Assembly (NCBI GenBank): GCA_902493145.1
Contig: CABUOA010000003.1
Span: 24,459 to 88,458 of the forward strand
Length of the DNA: 64,000 nt
Direction: 5' to 3'
DNA from: an uncultured Collinsella sp.
GTDB taxonomy: Bacteria; Actinomycetota; Coriobacteriia; Coriobacteriales; Coriobacteriaceae
The first letter of the stretch is position 1; every line of letters begins with the position of its first letter. The notes under the pieces were generated by a model, which was not told the origin of the DNA, ran no database searches, and saw nothing but the letters and a program-made list of their open reading frames with translations. The position numbers were made by a program, and so were the translations under genes. Below, piece after piece: positions 34,567 to 41,838 of this stretch.

Positions 34567-35262
34567 TTAATCGCGACGGCCGAGGATGTTCAGAATGCGC
34601 AGGAACACGTTGATGATGTCCACGAACAGGTTGGATGCCATGAGCACGGCGTTGGGCAGCGTGGGCGGCACCGTCGTTGCCACATAGGTGTCGTAGCCGA
34701 TGAAGCCGGCGAACACCACGATCACGATCAGGTCGGTGATGGACTGCGAAACGCCCATGAACATCAGCACGATCTCGACCAGAATCGTGGCAAGCAGGAT
34801 GCCAAAACCAATGCCATACACACGCTGGAAGAACTTGGGGAAGGTCACGCCCAGCGCACCAAAGACAAAGGTAATGGCGGCCGTGGCGATAAAGGCGGTG
34901 TTAATGGTAGGCAGGTCGTAGTTGGCAAGACCAAACGACGCCGTCAGGCCAAAGGTGCTCGCAAAGACCACGTAGCCCACGAGTGACAGGCCCACGGACT
35001 GTTTGCTGGCAGCAGCCGACATCATGACCATGCCGACGATGGTCAAAATAAATGAGCCAAAGACCAGCGGCAAAGCGGCGCCGCTCATCATCATGCGCGC
35101 AAACGACATGGTGCTCGTAAAGTAAGCACCGGCGCCCATGGCGCAAAAGCCCAAAAAGATCAGAGCAGACATGACAAGGTTGTACGCGCGCGGCGACATC
35201 TCCTTGGCACGGCTTGCGCCGGTCTCGATGGGGCCATTCTGATAGCCCTGGATATCGTTCAT
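34567..35262 (-). CDS. Bax inhibitor-1/YccA family membrane protein
   Basis: 231 residues with seven predicted transmembrane segments. Typical landmarks are YNLVMSALIFLGFCAMGAGAY in the first helix, FIGYDTY near residue 190 (conserved Asp region of the proposed calcium leak pore) and the C-terminal signature NVFLRILNILGRR. Members modulate ion leak or membrane protease activity. The ATG has GAAAGGACG upstream. Single gene with its own terminator. Confidence 0.9.
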   Translation of the reverse strand: MNDIQGYQNGPIETGASRAKEMSPRAYNLVMSALIFLGFCAMGAGAYFTSTMSFARMMMSGAALPLVFGSFILTIVGMVMMSAAASKQSVGLSLVGYVVFASTFGLTASFGLANYDLPTINTAFIATAAITFVFGALGVTFPKFFQRVYGIGFGILLATILVEIVLMFMGVSQSITDLIVIVVFAGFIGYDTYVATTVPPTLPNAVLMASNLFVDIINVFLRILNILGRRD

Positions 35263-35342
35263 AATTTCGTCCTTTCAAAAAGCACCGCGACGGCGCCGTA
35301 GCTGACAAGTTTCCTGCCATTGTACCCGAACGCCACGCGTTC

Positions 35343-35681
35343 TTACCTGCGGCGCTCGCTCTCGAGTGTTCGGTCGAACGCCCACACCCACCAACGCATC
35401 AGATGAGTCTGCGAGCCATCCGGTCGCTCGCGTGCCTGTTCTTCCAGATACAGTTCGGTCGCATGTCCGCCAAAACGAACCTTATAAGTCGCCGTACGAA
35501 TGCCGTGAACCGTCAGGCCAAAACCGGTGGACGAGACAATCTCGTCAATCGTAAAGCAGCGACCGTCAACCCAGCAGACGGTAACCGGCACAACCTGTCC
35601 GCCCGCGAGAATGCGAGCCACGACGTCCACATACTGCTTGTGCACGCGCCGAGTTTTGCCGTCTGTCTGTCGATATTCCAT
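35343..35681 (-). CDS. Small conserved-looking protein of unknown function
   Basis: 112 residues from the ATG at 35679-35681. The sequence has alternating beta-type segments (VVPVTVCWVDGRCFTIDEIV, TYKVRFGGHATELYLEEQ) and a C-terminal RWWVWAFDR. It resembles small actinobacterial DUF6504-like proteins in length and strand pattern, but I cannot confirm that. The only ribosome-like site, AGGAGG, is a single base from the ATG, which is too close, so the true start may be the upstream ATG at 35700-35702, or initiation is weak. No partner gene is obvious. Confidence 0.6.
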   Translation of the reverse strand: MEYRQTDGKTRRVHKQYVDVVARILAGGQVVPVTVCWVDGRCFTIDEIVSSTGFGLTVHGIRTATYKVRFGGHATELYLEEQARERPDGSQTHLMRWWVWAFDRTLESERRR

Positions 35682-35931
35682 GCCTCCTATTATCGAACGC
35701 ATGTTTGCATGTTGTAAAGCGAACAGGCTGTGGTTTTGGGGTGCCGGAGCGATCGCATGTGTCCGCATGGCGTGTTAGCAAAAAGAACACCCGCGGTCAA
35801 CAGGGATAATATTCAATTTTAGTGCCAAAAAATTCACTGCTCCCATCAGAACTCGGTAAAGAAACCCGCAGGAGGTGATACGATTTATCATGTTTCTGTA
35901 ACGTGCCTGCAAACTTCGAGAAAGCCCATAT

Positions 35932-36981
35932 ATGGACGTAACGTTCTCAACCTTCCTCGGCCAACTTGTGTCGAACCCAGTCCTTGCCGTCACCGTGATC
36001 CTCGCGCTCGGCGCCATCTTCGTCAATGGATGGACCGACGCACCCAACGCCATCGCGACCTGCGTCACTACGCGTTGCATGCCCGCCCGCGCCGCCATTC
36101 TCATGAGTGCCGCATTCAACTTCCTCGGCGTGCTCATCATGACGCACTTTAACGCGAGCGTCGCCAACACCATCTCCCATATTGTCGACTTTGGCGGAAA
36201 CAGTACCATGGCGCTCGCCTGCCTGTGCGCGGCGCTGTTCTCCATCGTCGTCTACGGCGCCACAGCGTCGCGTTTTGGCATCCCCACCTCGCAAAGCCAC
36301 AGCCTTATCGCCGGCCTGACCGGTGCCGCCATCGCCCTCGGCGGTGCGAGCAGCGTCAACGTCCACGAGTGGATGAAGGTCATCTACGGCCTGGCGCTCT
36401 CCATCGGCCTGGGCTTTGTCATGGGCTGGGTCCTGTGCAAGCTCGTCTCGATTCTTTTCGCCGCCGCCAACAGGCGACGTGCCAATGTCTTCTTTAAATA
36501 CGCTCAGATCGCGAGCGCTGCGGCCATGAGCTTTATGCACGGCGCGCAGGATGGACAGAAGTTCATCGGCGTGCTCTTTTTAGGCGTGGCCTTTGCCAGC
36601 GGCCAGACGAGCGTCGGCGATGCCGGCATCCCCATCTGGATTATGCTGCTATGCTCGGCCACCATGGGCATCGGCACCAGCGTGGGCGGCGAGCGCATCA
36701 TCAAGTCCGTTGGCCAGAGCATGGTCAAGCTCGAAAAGTACCAGGGCTTCTCCGCCGACCTGGCGGGCGCCGCGAACCTGCTGCTTGCCACCCTTACCGG
36801 CATCCCCGTGTCCTCCACGCACATCAAGACCTGCGCCATCATGGGCGTCGGTGCCGTCAAACGCCTCTCGGCCATCAACTTCGGCGTCGTCAAGGACATG
36901 ATGTTCACCTGGTTCTTCACCTTCCCCGCCTGCGGACTCATCAGCTTTGTCATGGCCAAGCTGTTCATGATGTTCCTCTAG
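35932..36981 (+). CDS. pit: PiT family inorganic phosphate transporter
   Basis: 349 residues, about ten membrane segments. Duplicated PiT signatures are visible: GWTDAPNAIATCVTTR near residue 33 and GIPVSSTHIKTCAIMG near residue 297, with GIPTSQSHSLIAGLTGAA near residue 118. It imports phosphate with a cation at low affinity. Followed 67 bases later by its DUF47 partner, the usual pit accessory pair. The ribosome site before the ATG is weak, while a near-perfect AGGAGGTGAT stands 53 bases upstream in front of a three-codon frame. Confidence 0.93.
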   Translation: MDVTFSTFLGQLVSNPVLAVTVILALGAIFVNGWTDAPNAIATCVTTRCMPARAAILMSAAFNFLGVLIMTHFNASVANTISHIVDFGGNSTMALACLCAALFSIVVYGATASRFGIPTSQSHSLIAGLTGAAIALGGASSVNVHEWMKVIYGLALSIGLGFVMGWVLCKLVSILFAAANRRRANVFFKYAQIASAAAMSFMHGAQDGQKFIGVLFLGVAFASGQTSVGDAGIPIWIMLLCSATMGIGTSVGGERIIKSVGQSMVKLEKYQGFSADLAGAANLLLATLTGIPVSSTHIKTCAIMGVGAVKRLSAINFGVVKDMMFTWFFTFPACGLISFVMAKLFMMFL

Positions 36982-37048
36982 TCAAACCGAACGTCCATCT
37001 GGACCGCAACACTTCGCCCACCCGTCTTCACCTCGAAAGGACCCACCC

Positions 37049-37672
37049 ATGGCAAAGAAACCCGATTCGTTCTACTTTGACAACTACGTCGCCTGCGCCG
37101 ACCTTGCTGTCCAGGCCGCAGAGTTGCTCATCAAGATTTTTGAGAACTTTGATCCCGCGCAGATCCACGACATGCTCGAGGAGATGCATGCGATTGAGCA
37201 TGCGGCAGACAAGAAGCACCACGAGCTTGAGGACGCCCTGCTCACCGCCTTTATCACCCCGCTCGAGCGCGAGGATCTGGATCTGATGAGCTGCGCGCTC
37301 GACACCGTGCTCGACCGTATTGAGGGCGTCGTGCAGCGCGTCTACTTCACCAACATTCAGAGCATCCATCCCGACGCCATCGTCATCGCCCACAAGGTGA
37401 CTGACGCCTGCCGCGCCATGAAAGACCTGATGGTCGAGCTTCCCAACTACCGCAAGTCCAAAACGCTGCGCGAGCTGGTCATCCAGATCAACACCATCGA
37501 GTCCGAGGCCGACGAGCTCTACATCAACGCCATGCGCAACCTGCACGTTAACGGCAAGGATCCGCTCGAGGTCATCGCTTGGCGTGACGTCTACGCCTTC
37601 CTGGAGTACTGCGCCGACTGCTGCGAGAATGTGGCCGATGTCGTGGATTCGATTGTCATGAAGAACAGTTAA
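37049..37672 (+). CDS. DUF47 (PhoU-like) phosphate transport accessory protein
   Basis: 207 residues, all helical, with the repeated PhoU-like pattern: IHDMLEEMHAIEHAADKKHHEL near residues 45-65 and INTIESEADELYINAMRNL near 150-168, the Asp/Glu-rich metal-binding surfaces of this family. DUF47 proteins are encoded beside PiT transporters and regulate them. AAGG lies nine bases before the ATG. It shares a transcript with the PiT gene. Distinct from the true PhoU at 42.7-43.5 kb. Confidence 0.9.
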   Translation: MAKKPDSFYFDNYVACADLAVQAAELLIKIFENFDPAQIHDMLEEMHAIEHAADKKHHELEDALLTAFITPLEREDLDLMSCALDTVLDRIEGVVQRVYFTNIQSIHPDAIVIAHKVTDACRAMKDLMVELPNYRKSKTLRELVIQINTIESEADELYINAMRNLHVNGKDPLEVIAWRDVYAFLEYCADCCENVADVVDSIVMKNS

Positions 37673-37697
37673 TTGGGGGTACATGTCCCACCGGTCG

Positions 37698-37774
37698 CGG
37701 GCCCGGCCACTAATAACCTTTTTCACTCCGGCTGCAAGCAGAGTCGGTCAAAAGGTTATTAGTGGCCGGGCCCG
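37698..37774. repeat. Very long perfect hairpin (25-bp arms) after DUF47 gene
   Basis: Arms of 25 bases at 37698-37722 and 37750-37774 are exact complements (core CCGGCCACTAATAACC), with a 27-base loop. No T-run after it, so it is not a classical terminator, though it may end transcription of the pit operon. Confidence 0.85.
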
Positions 37775-37958
37775 CTCCCTTATGCACCACCATTGGGAAC
37801 TTTGGCTGATAGATTTAGCGCGACGGGGGTTTGGCTGAAGGGACCTTTGGTATCCGTTCGGACACTTTGGCCCTTGATGAGCGTTTGGCTGATTGCTGCT
37901 TTGAGTACTCTTTGGGTTACTTTTGGTTTGTTTGATTTTTAATTTTAGGAGGGCTTGT

Positions 37959-38489
37959 ATGTCTTATTTGGATCTGGCTCGTGGTCGGTATTCTTGTCGT
38001 TCTTTTGAGGACCGTCCTGTTGAGCAGTCGGTAGTGGATGCCATTGTTGAGGCGGGGCGGATTGCTCCTTCTGCTTGTAATAATCATCCAGCCCGTGTGA
38101 TGGTGCTGGATACGCCTGAGCTGTTGGAGAAGGCTGCTGCTTGTCAGCCTCGGTTTGCTCGTGATGGGTCTATCTTTGGAGCTCCGCTTGTCTTCCTTAT
38201 TTGCAGCGTTACCGATGATGCTTGGGTGCGCCCGTATGACCAGATGAATTCCAGTGAAATCGATACGTCCATAGTGTGCGATCAGATGATGATGGAGGCC
38301 ACCGAGCAGGGCCTGGGAACGTGTTGGGTATGCCATTTTAAGCCCGAGGTGGCACAGGAGCAGTTCAACCTGCCCGAGGGCGTCTATCCCTATCACATGC
38401 TCGTCTGCGGATATCCTGCCGACCACATCGCCGATTCCGAGCATCGCGAGGCCCGCACTATTCCCCTCTCCAACTTCCTCCTCAAGTAG
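37959..38489 (+). CDS. Nitroreductase family protein
   Basis: 176 residues. FMN-dependent oxidoreductase of the nitroreductase superfamily: RYSCRSFEDRPVEQSVVDAIVEAGRIAPSACN-type N-terminus (RGRYSCRSFEDRPV and APSACNNHPARVMVL), middle loop, and GLGTCWVCHFKPE near residue 120 with the CGYPAD segment typical of small nitroreductases. AGGAGG lies six bases before the ATG. Codon choice changes along the gene: the first 75 or so codons favour T-ending codons, the last 60 C-ending ones. Substrate unknown. Confidence 0.9.
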   Translation: MSYLDLARGRYSCRSFEDRPVEQSVVDAIVEAGRIAPSACNNHPARVMVLDTPELLEKAAACQPRFARDGSIFGAPLVFLICSVTDDAWVRPYDQMNSSEIDTSIVCDQMMMEATEQGLGTCWVCHFKPEVAQEQFNLPEGVYPYHMLVCGYPADHIADSEHREARTIPLSNFLLK

Positions 38490-38532
38490 TTTTTAGACAT
38501 ACCTTAAAATCTACCTTTTACCACGCGCCCTT

Positions 38533-38575
38533 CGCCGAGTTCTGTCCTATCGCATGCAGAGCTCGGCGTTTTGTT
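38533..38575 (+). terminator. Terminator of the nitroreductase gene, interrupted by the IS
   Basis: Arms CGCCGAGTTCTG (38533-38544) and CAGAGCTCGGCG (38557-38568, one G-U pair) followed by TTTTGTT. The IS begins right after this T-run, and GTTTTGTT is repeated on the far side of the IS. Confidence 0.85.
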
Positions 38576-38606
38576 GGCTTATAGGACAAAATGTGTGTCC
38601 ACTTTA

Positions 38607-38637
38607 GGGGCATCGGCGCAGGTCGATGCCCCTTTTT
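38607..38637 (+). terminator. Terminator inside the IS left end
   Basis: GGGGCATCG/CGATGCCCC hairpin (38607-38615 / 38624-38632) followed by TTTTT, between the left repeat and the transposase gene; shields the transposase from read-through. Confidence 0.85.
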
Positions 38638-38761
38638 CAGCCGTTTAAATTCCGTGCCCGCTTTTAACCGCCCGGACAGAATGTGTGTCCGGTTGCCTAT
38701 CGTTCCCGCCGGTAGATACCCTTTTCCGGAACCGTTAAACACCCTTTCGGAAGAGGTGCCC

Positions 38762-39880
38762 ATGAAGGCCGTTTATTGCCCCTACTGCGGCGGTCGGACC
38801 AAGCGCAACGGCAGGACCTCATCGGGGTCCCAGCGGTGGAGGTGCACGGCCTGCGGCGCGTCGACGACGCTGAGGTACGACGACACGGCGGCGAGGCTCG
38901 AGGAGTTCCTCGGGTGGCTCCTCTCGAAGGACTCGCAGGCCGCGATGCCGGGCGGCGGGCGGTCCTTCAGGCGCAGGACGGCCGAGTTCTGGGAGGTCTG
39001 GCCCATGCCCGTCCCCGACGGCGAGCTCCACCGCGTGCTCTACGCCGACGGGATCTGGGTCGCGCGCGACCTCGTGGTTCTCATATGCTGCAGCGGCGAG
39101 AGGGTGGTCTCCTGGTACATGGCGAGGTCGGAGAACTCGAGGGCGTGGTCGGCCCTCATGGCACCGATCCCGGCGCCCGAGGTGGTCGTCACCGACGGCG
39201 GGAGCGGGTTCGCCAAGGCCGTACGCGAGACCTGGCCGCGCACCAGGGTCCAGAGGTGCACCTTCCACGCCTTCTCGCAGGTCAAGCGCTACACGACGAC
39301 GCGGCCGAAGCTCCAGGCGGGGCGCGAGCTCTACCTCGTCGCGCGCGACCTCATGGGCATCGAGACGCTGCACCAGGCCGAGCTCTGGGTCGAGCGCTAC
39401 CTCGACTGGTGCGGGTTCTGGGCCGACTTCCTGGAGGACAGGACCGTGGTGGACGGCAGGAGGGTCTACACCCACGAGAGGCTGAGGCGGGCGCGCTCGT
39501 CGCTGTCGTCGCTGGTGTCGGCGGGGACGCTGTTCACCTACCTCGACCCCGCCCTGGCCAAGGCCGGCCCGCTGCCGTCGACCAACAACATGATCGAGGG
39601 AGGGGTGAACTCGCAGCTGAGGGCCGTCCTGCGCAACCACCGGGGGCTGACGTCGGTCAAGCGCGTGAAGGCGGTGTTCTGGTGGTGCCATGCGCACTCC
39701 GGGGACGCGAGGACGGCGCGCGAGAAGCTCGCCGCGATGCCGACCGACGCGGACATCGACTTCCTGTTCAGCGTCTACTCCGCCTCGCCGTCGCGCGAGG
39801 ACGGAGGGCCGGAGTGGGGCGACAGGGCCGTGTGGGAGGACCTCCACCACAGGGACCCGTACCCGTTCTGGCTGGATTAA
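38762..39880 (+). CDS. IS1249-like transposase (DDE, IS256 superfamily)
   Basis: 372 residues. An N-terminal zinc ribbon, CPYCGGRTKRNGRTSSGSQR followed by WRCTACG (cysteines at about 5, 8, 30, 33), precedes the catalytic domain. DDE candidates are LYADGIWV (first Asp, near residue 95), VVTDGGSGFAKAV (second Asp, near 145) and NNMIEGGVNSQLR (Glu, near 280), in the MULE/IS256 arrangement. CTFHAF is the conserved C-x2-H between them. Complete and undamaged. GAAGAGG upstream of the ATG. Its codon and GC usage (higher GC than the neighbours) point to arrival from outside. Confidence 0.93.
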   Translation: MKAVYCPYCGGRTKRNGRTSSGSQRWRCTACGASTTLRYDDTAARLEEFLGWLLSKDSQAAMPGGGRSFRRRTAEFWEVWPMPVPDGELHRVLYADGIWVARDLVVLICCSGERVVSWYMARSENSRAWSALMAPIPAPEVVVTDGGSGFAKAVRETWPRTRVQRCTFHAFSQVKRYTTTRPKLQAGRELYLVARDLMGIETLHQAELWVERYLDWCGFWADFLEDRTVVDGRRVYTHERLRRARSSLSSLVSAGTLFTYLDPALAKAGPLPSTNNMIEGGVNSQLRAVLRNHRGLTSVKRVKAVFWWCHAHSGDARTAREKLAAMPTDADIDFLFSVYSASPSREDGGPEWGDRAVWEDLHHRDPYPFWLD

Positions 39881-39958
39881 TGGATGGAAACGGATGTTCT
39901 ATCGGGACACACATTTTGTCCTATAAGCCGTTTTGTTTCCCAACCCGTATACAGCCAC

Positions 39959-39987
39959 AAAAAAGGAGCCCGCAGGTGCGAGCTCCT
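39959..39987 (-). terminator. Terminator of divIVA
   Basis: Minus-strand AGGAGC/GCTCCT stem (39982-39987 / 39964-39969) followed by TTTTTT. Confidence 0.85.
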
Positions 39988-40016
39988 CTTAAGGACACTA
40001 GATTGTAGCTCTGATG

Positions 40017-40691
40017 CTAGTCCAGGTCGTCGGCAGCAAAGTTGTCGATCGGGGCGAAGGGATCGGCCACGGGGACAACCGGGTCAGCGACGGGCAGCGG
40101 CTCGGCGGGAACAGTCACCGCAGGAGAAGCGGCAGAACCGACCGGCGTGGAGGCCATGAGGTCGGCCGGGAAGGAGTTCTGGGCATCGTCCATGAAGTGC
40201 TGGATGAGCTTGAGGTACTCGGCCTTGAACTCCTCGCGGGAAGCCTTGAGACGATCGATTTCCTCGAGCTCGGCCTGCTTTTCGGTCAGAGCCTGGCGGA
40301 TAACCTCGCGGGCCTTAGCGTCAGCCTCGTTGCGGATACGCTCAGCGTTCTCGTTGGCATCGTTGACGATGGTCTCAGCGGTCTGCTGGGCAGCGATCAG
40401 GGCAGCGGAAATCTGGCGCTCCTGAGCGGAGAAGTCAGGGGCGGGAGCAGCCACGGGGGCGGCAGGAACGGCTTGGGCGGTGGCATCCTGAGCCTGGGCA
40501 AGCTGAGCCTGCGCATCGGCAAGCTGCTGCTCGGTAGCAGTCAGGCGACCCTTAAGGTCGACGATCTTAGCGAGCATAGCGTCAACCTCGGAGGACAGCG
40601 TCTCCAAGAAGACGTCGACCTCGGCGGGATCGTAGCCACGCTTGGCCTCAGAGAAAGTCTGAGCCTGGATGTCTGCAGGGGTAATAGCCAT
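40017..40691 (-). CDS. divIVA: DivIVA domain protein
   Basis: 224 residues. The membrane-binding N-terminus shows MAITPADIQAQTFSEAKRGY and DPAEVDVFLETLSSEVDAML (residues 21-40), followed by a coiled coil, an Ala/Pro-rich linker (about 72-90), a second long coiled coil (about 90-170) and a Pro/Val/Asp-rich tail. DivIVA binds curved membrane and organises pole growth or division. GGAG lies upstream of the ATG. It ends the sepF-yggT-divIVA block. Confidence 0.9.
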   Translation of the reverse strand: MAITPADIQAQTFSEAKRGYDPAEVDVFLETLSSEVDAMLAKIVDLKGRLTATEQQLADAQAQLAQAQDATAQAVPAAPVAAPAPDFSAQERQISAALIAAQQTAETIVNDANENAERIRNEADAKAREVIRQALTEKQAELEEIDRLKASREEFKAEYLKLIQHFMDDAQNSFPADLMASTPVGSAASPAVTVPAEPLPVADPVVPVADPFAPIDNFAADDLD

Positions 40692-40752
40692 AACAAGTCT
40701 CCTTTTTCATCGCCTCGGCGCTACACGCCCGACGTAAGTTACTAAGTCAGTT

Positions 40753-41034
40753 CTATACGAGTATACCTATAAGAAGCTGCAGAACCAGCCTCTGCACCAA
40801 CTGCAACGCAATAATCGCAACGACCGGCGAAAAATCGATACCGCCCATCGGCGGGATGAAACGACGGAACAGGTTGAGCCACGGACCGCACACGCTATCG
40901 AGCACCGCAGCAATATCCTGAAGCAAACCACCCTGCTTCATGGGAATCCACGTCATAAAGCAGTAGACGACAATGAGCGTGGAATAGAAGTTGAACAGCG
41001 TGTTGACCAGCTGGACGATAGTGTAGATGTTGAT
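40753..41034 (-). CDS. yggT: YggT family membrane protein with a non-standard start codon
   Basis: About 93 residues with two hydrophobic segments, IYTIVQLVNTLFNFYSTLIV at the N-terminus and VVAIIALQLVQRLVLQLLIG at the C-terminus, separated by the family loop WLNLFRRFIPPMGGIDFSP. Translation in this frame is open back to the sepF stop (TAA 41056-41058), but no ATG, GTG, TTG or CTG lies between that stop and the first membrane segment. The candidate starts are ATC at 41032-41034, with GAGGAG six bases upstream, or ATT at 41038-41040. The first ATG (40954-40956) would remove the first membrane helix. YggT acts near the division site in relatives. Position between sepF and divIVA is the conserved one. 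Confidence 0.8.
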   Translation of the reverse strand: MNIYTIVQLVNTLFNFYSTLIVVYCFMTWIPMKQGGLLQDIAAVLDSVCGPWLNLFRRFIPPMGGIDFSPVVAIIALQLVQRLVLQLLIGILV

Positions 41035-41055
41035 GGGAATCTCCTCGTCTTGTCT

Positions 41056-41778
41056 TTACTTAAGGTAGCCGTCGGCACGAAGCTTCTTGAGATCGGAATC
41101 TTTGACCTCGCAGCCGGCGGGCAGCACCATGAACACGCGGTCGCCCACCTCCTTGACCGTGGCACCCAGACCGCAGGCAAAGCCGTAAGAGAAGTCCAAG
41201 ACGCGCTTGGCAACTTCGGTGCGTACGCCCACAAAAATCAGTGCGACAGGCTGCTTGGTGCGAACGCGGCGCACTACGGTCTCCACGTCGTCATAGCTCT
41301 CGGGGCGCAGGACATAGGCCGGCAGCTGCGGCGTGGCGTTGATGATATTGCTCGCATAGGCCGAGGCATCGCTCGGTGCAGGCGCGGGCGCAGCGGCGGC
41401 ACGGGCGCGGGTGTTCTCGGCGTAGCTCGACGGCGTGTCATAGGCACCAGGACGATAACCGCTCGCAACGCTGTCCTGCGAGCGCGAAGGCGGGTTATAC
41501 GTCGTGGCATGACGGGAGTCATCGCCGACAAGCTGACCGGAGCGCGTATACACGGCAACCGACTCAGCTTCACCGCGGCGCGTCTGGCCAAGCAGGCCGT
41601 TGCTCGGCTCGTCTTGGGTGTAGAAGCCCTCGCCCGAAGCACCGCTGTAGCCGTTGCCCTGATAACCATCGTCATAGCCGTCATCGTAGCCGTAGTCGTC
41701 GTCCTGGCCATAACCCTGGTCGTAACCCTGCTGGCCGCCCAGGTGCATCTTATTTTTAATCTCGTCAAGGAAGCCCAT
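41056..41778 (-). CDS. sepF: Cell division protein SepF
   Basis: 240 residues. N-terminal amphipathic membrane-binding helix (MGFLDEIKNKMHLG), a long Gly/Asp/Tyr-rich linker (about 15-130) with several YDDGYD-like repeats, and the C-terminal DUF552 domain: YVLRPESYDDVETVVRRVR, VALIFVGVRTEVAKRVLDFSYGFACGLGATV and VFMVLPAG. SepF anchors FtsZ to the membrane and here probably takes the place of the missing ftsA. GAGG lies eight bases before the ATG. Confidence 0.93.
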   Translation of the reverse strand: MGFLDEIKNKMHLGGQQGYDQGYGQDDDYGYDDGYDDGYQGNGYSGASGEGFYTQDEPSNGLLGQTRRGEAESVAVYTRSGQLVGDDSRHATTYNPPSRSQDSVASGYRPGAYDTPSSYAENTRARAAAAPAPAPSDASAYASNIINATPQLPAYVLRPESYDDVETVVRRVRTKQPVALIFVGVRTEVAKRVLDFSYGFACGLGATVKEVGDRVFMVLPAGCEVKDSDLKKLRADGYLK

Positions 41779-41838
41779 GGTTGTGTCCTCTCGCGGTTTA
41801 GTGCAGGCGCCCCGATAATCAGTGCGCACTTCAGAGCC

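Larger units (their letters stand above)
38576..39929 (+). mobile_element. Insertion sequence, IS256 superfamily (IS1249-like)
   Basis: 1354 bp element with 25-bp perfect terminal inverted repeats (38576-38600 and 39905-39929) and an 8-bp direct target duplication GTTTTGTT at 38568-38575 and 39930-39937, as expected for IS256-type transposition. It encodes one intact transposase. The left end carries an outward-blocking hairpin terminator and a second copy of the inner inverted-repeat motif. Flanks match so well that insertion is probably recent. Confidence 0.95.

Noticed and set aside
38762..39880. Reading the 410-codon frame at 38776-40008 as the transposase
   Set aside because: It is the +2 shadow frame of the transposase, rich in Arg/Gly; the other frame carries zinc ribbon and DDE motifs.
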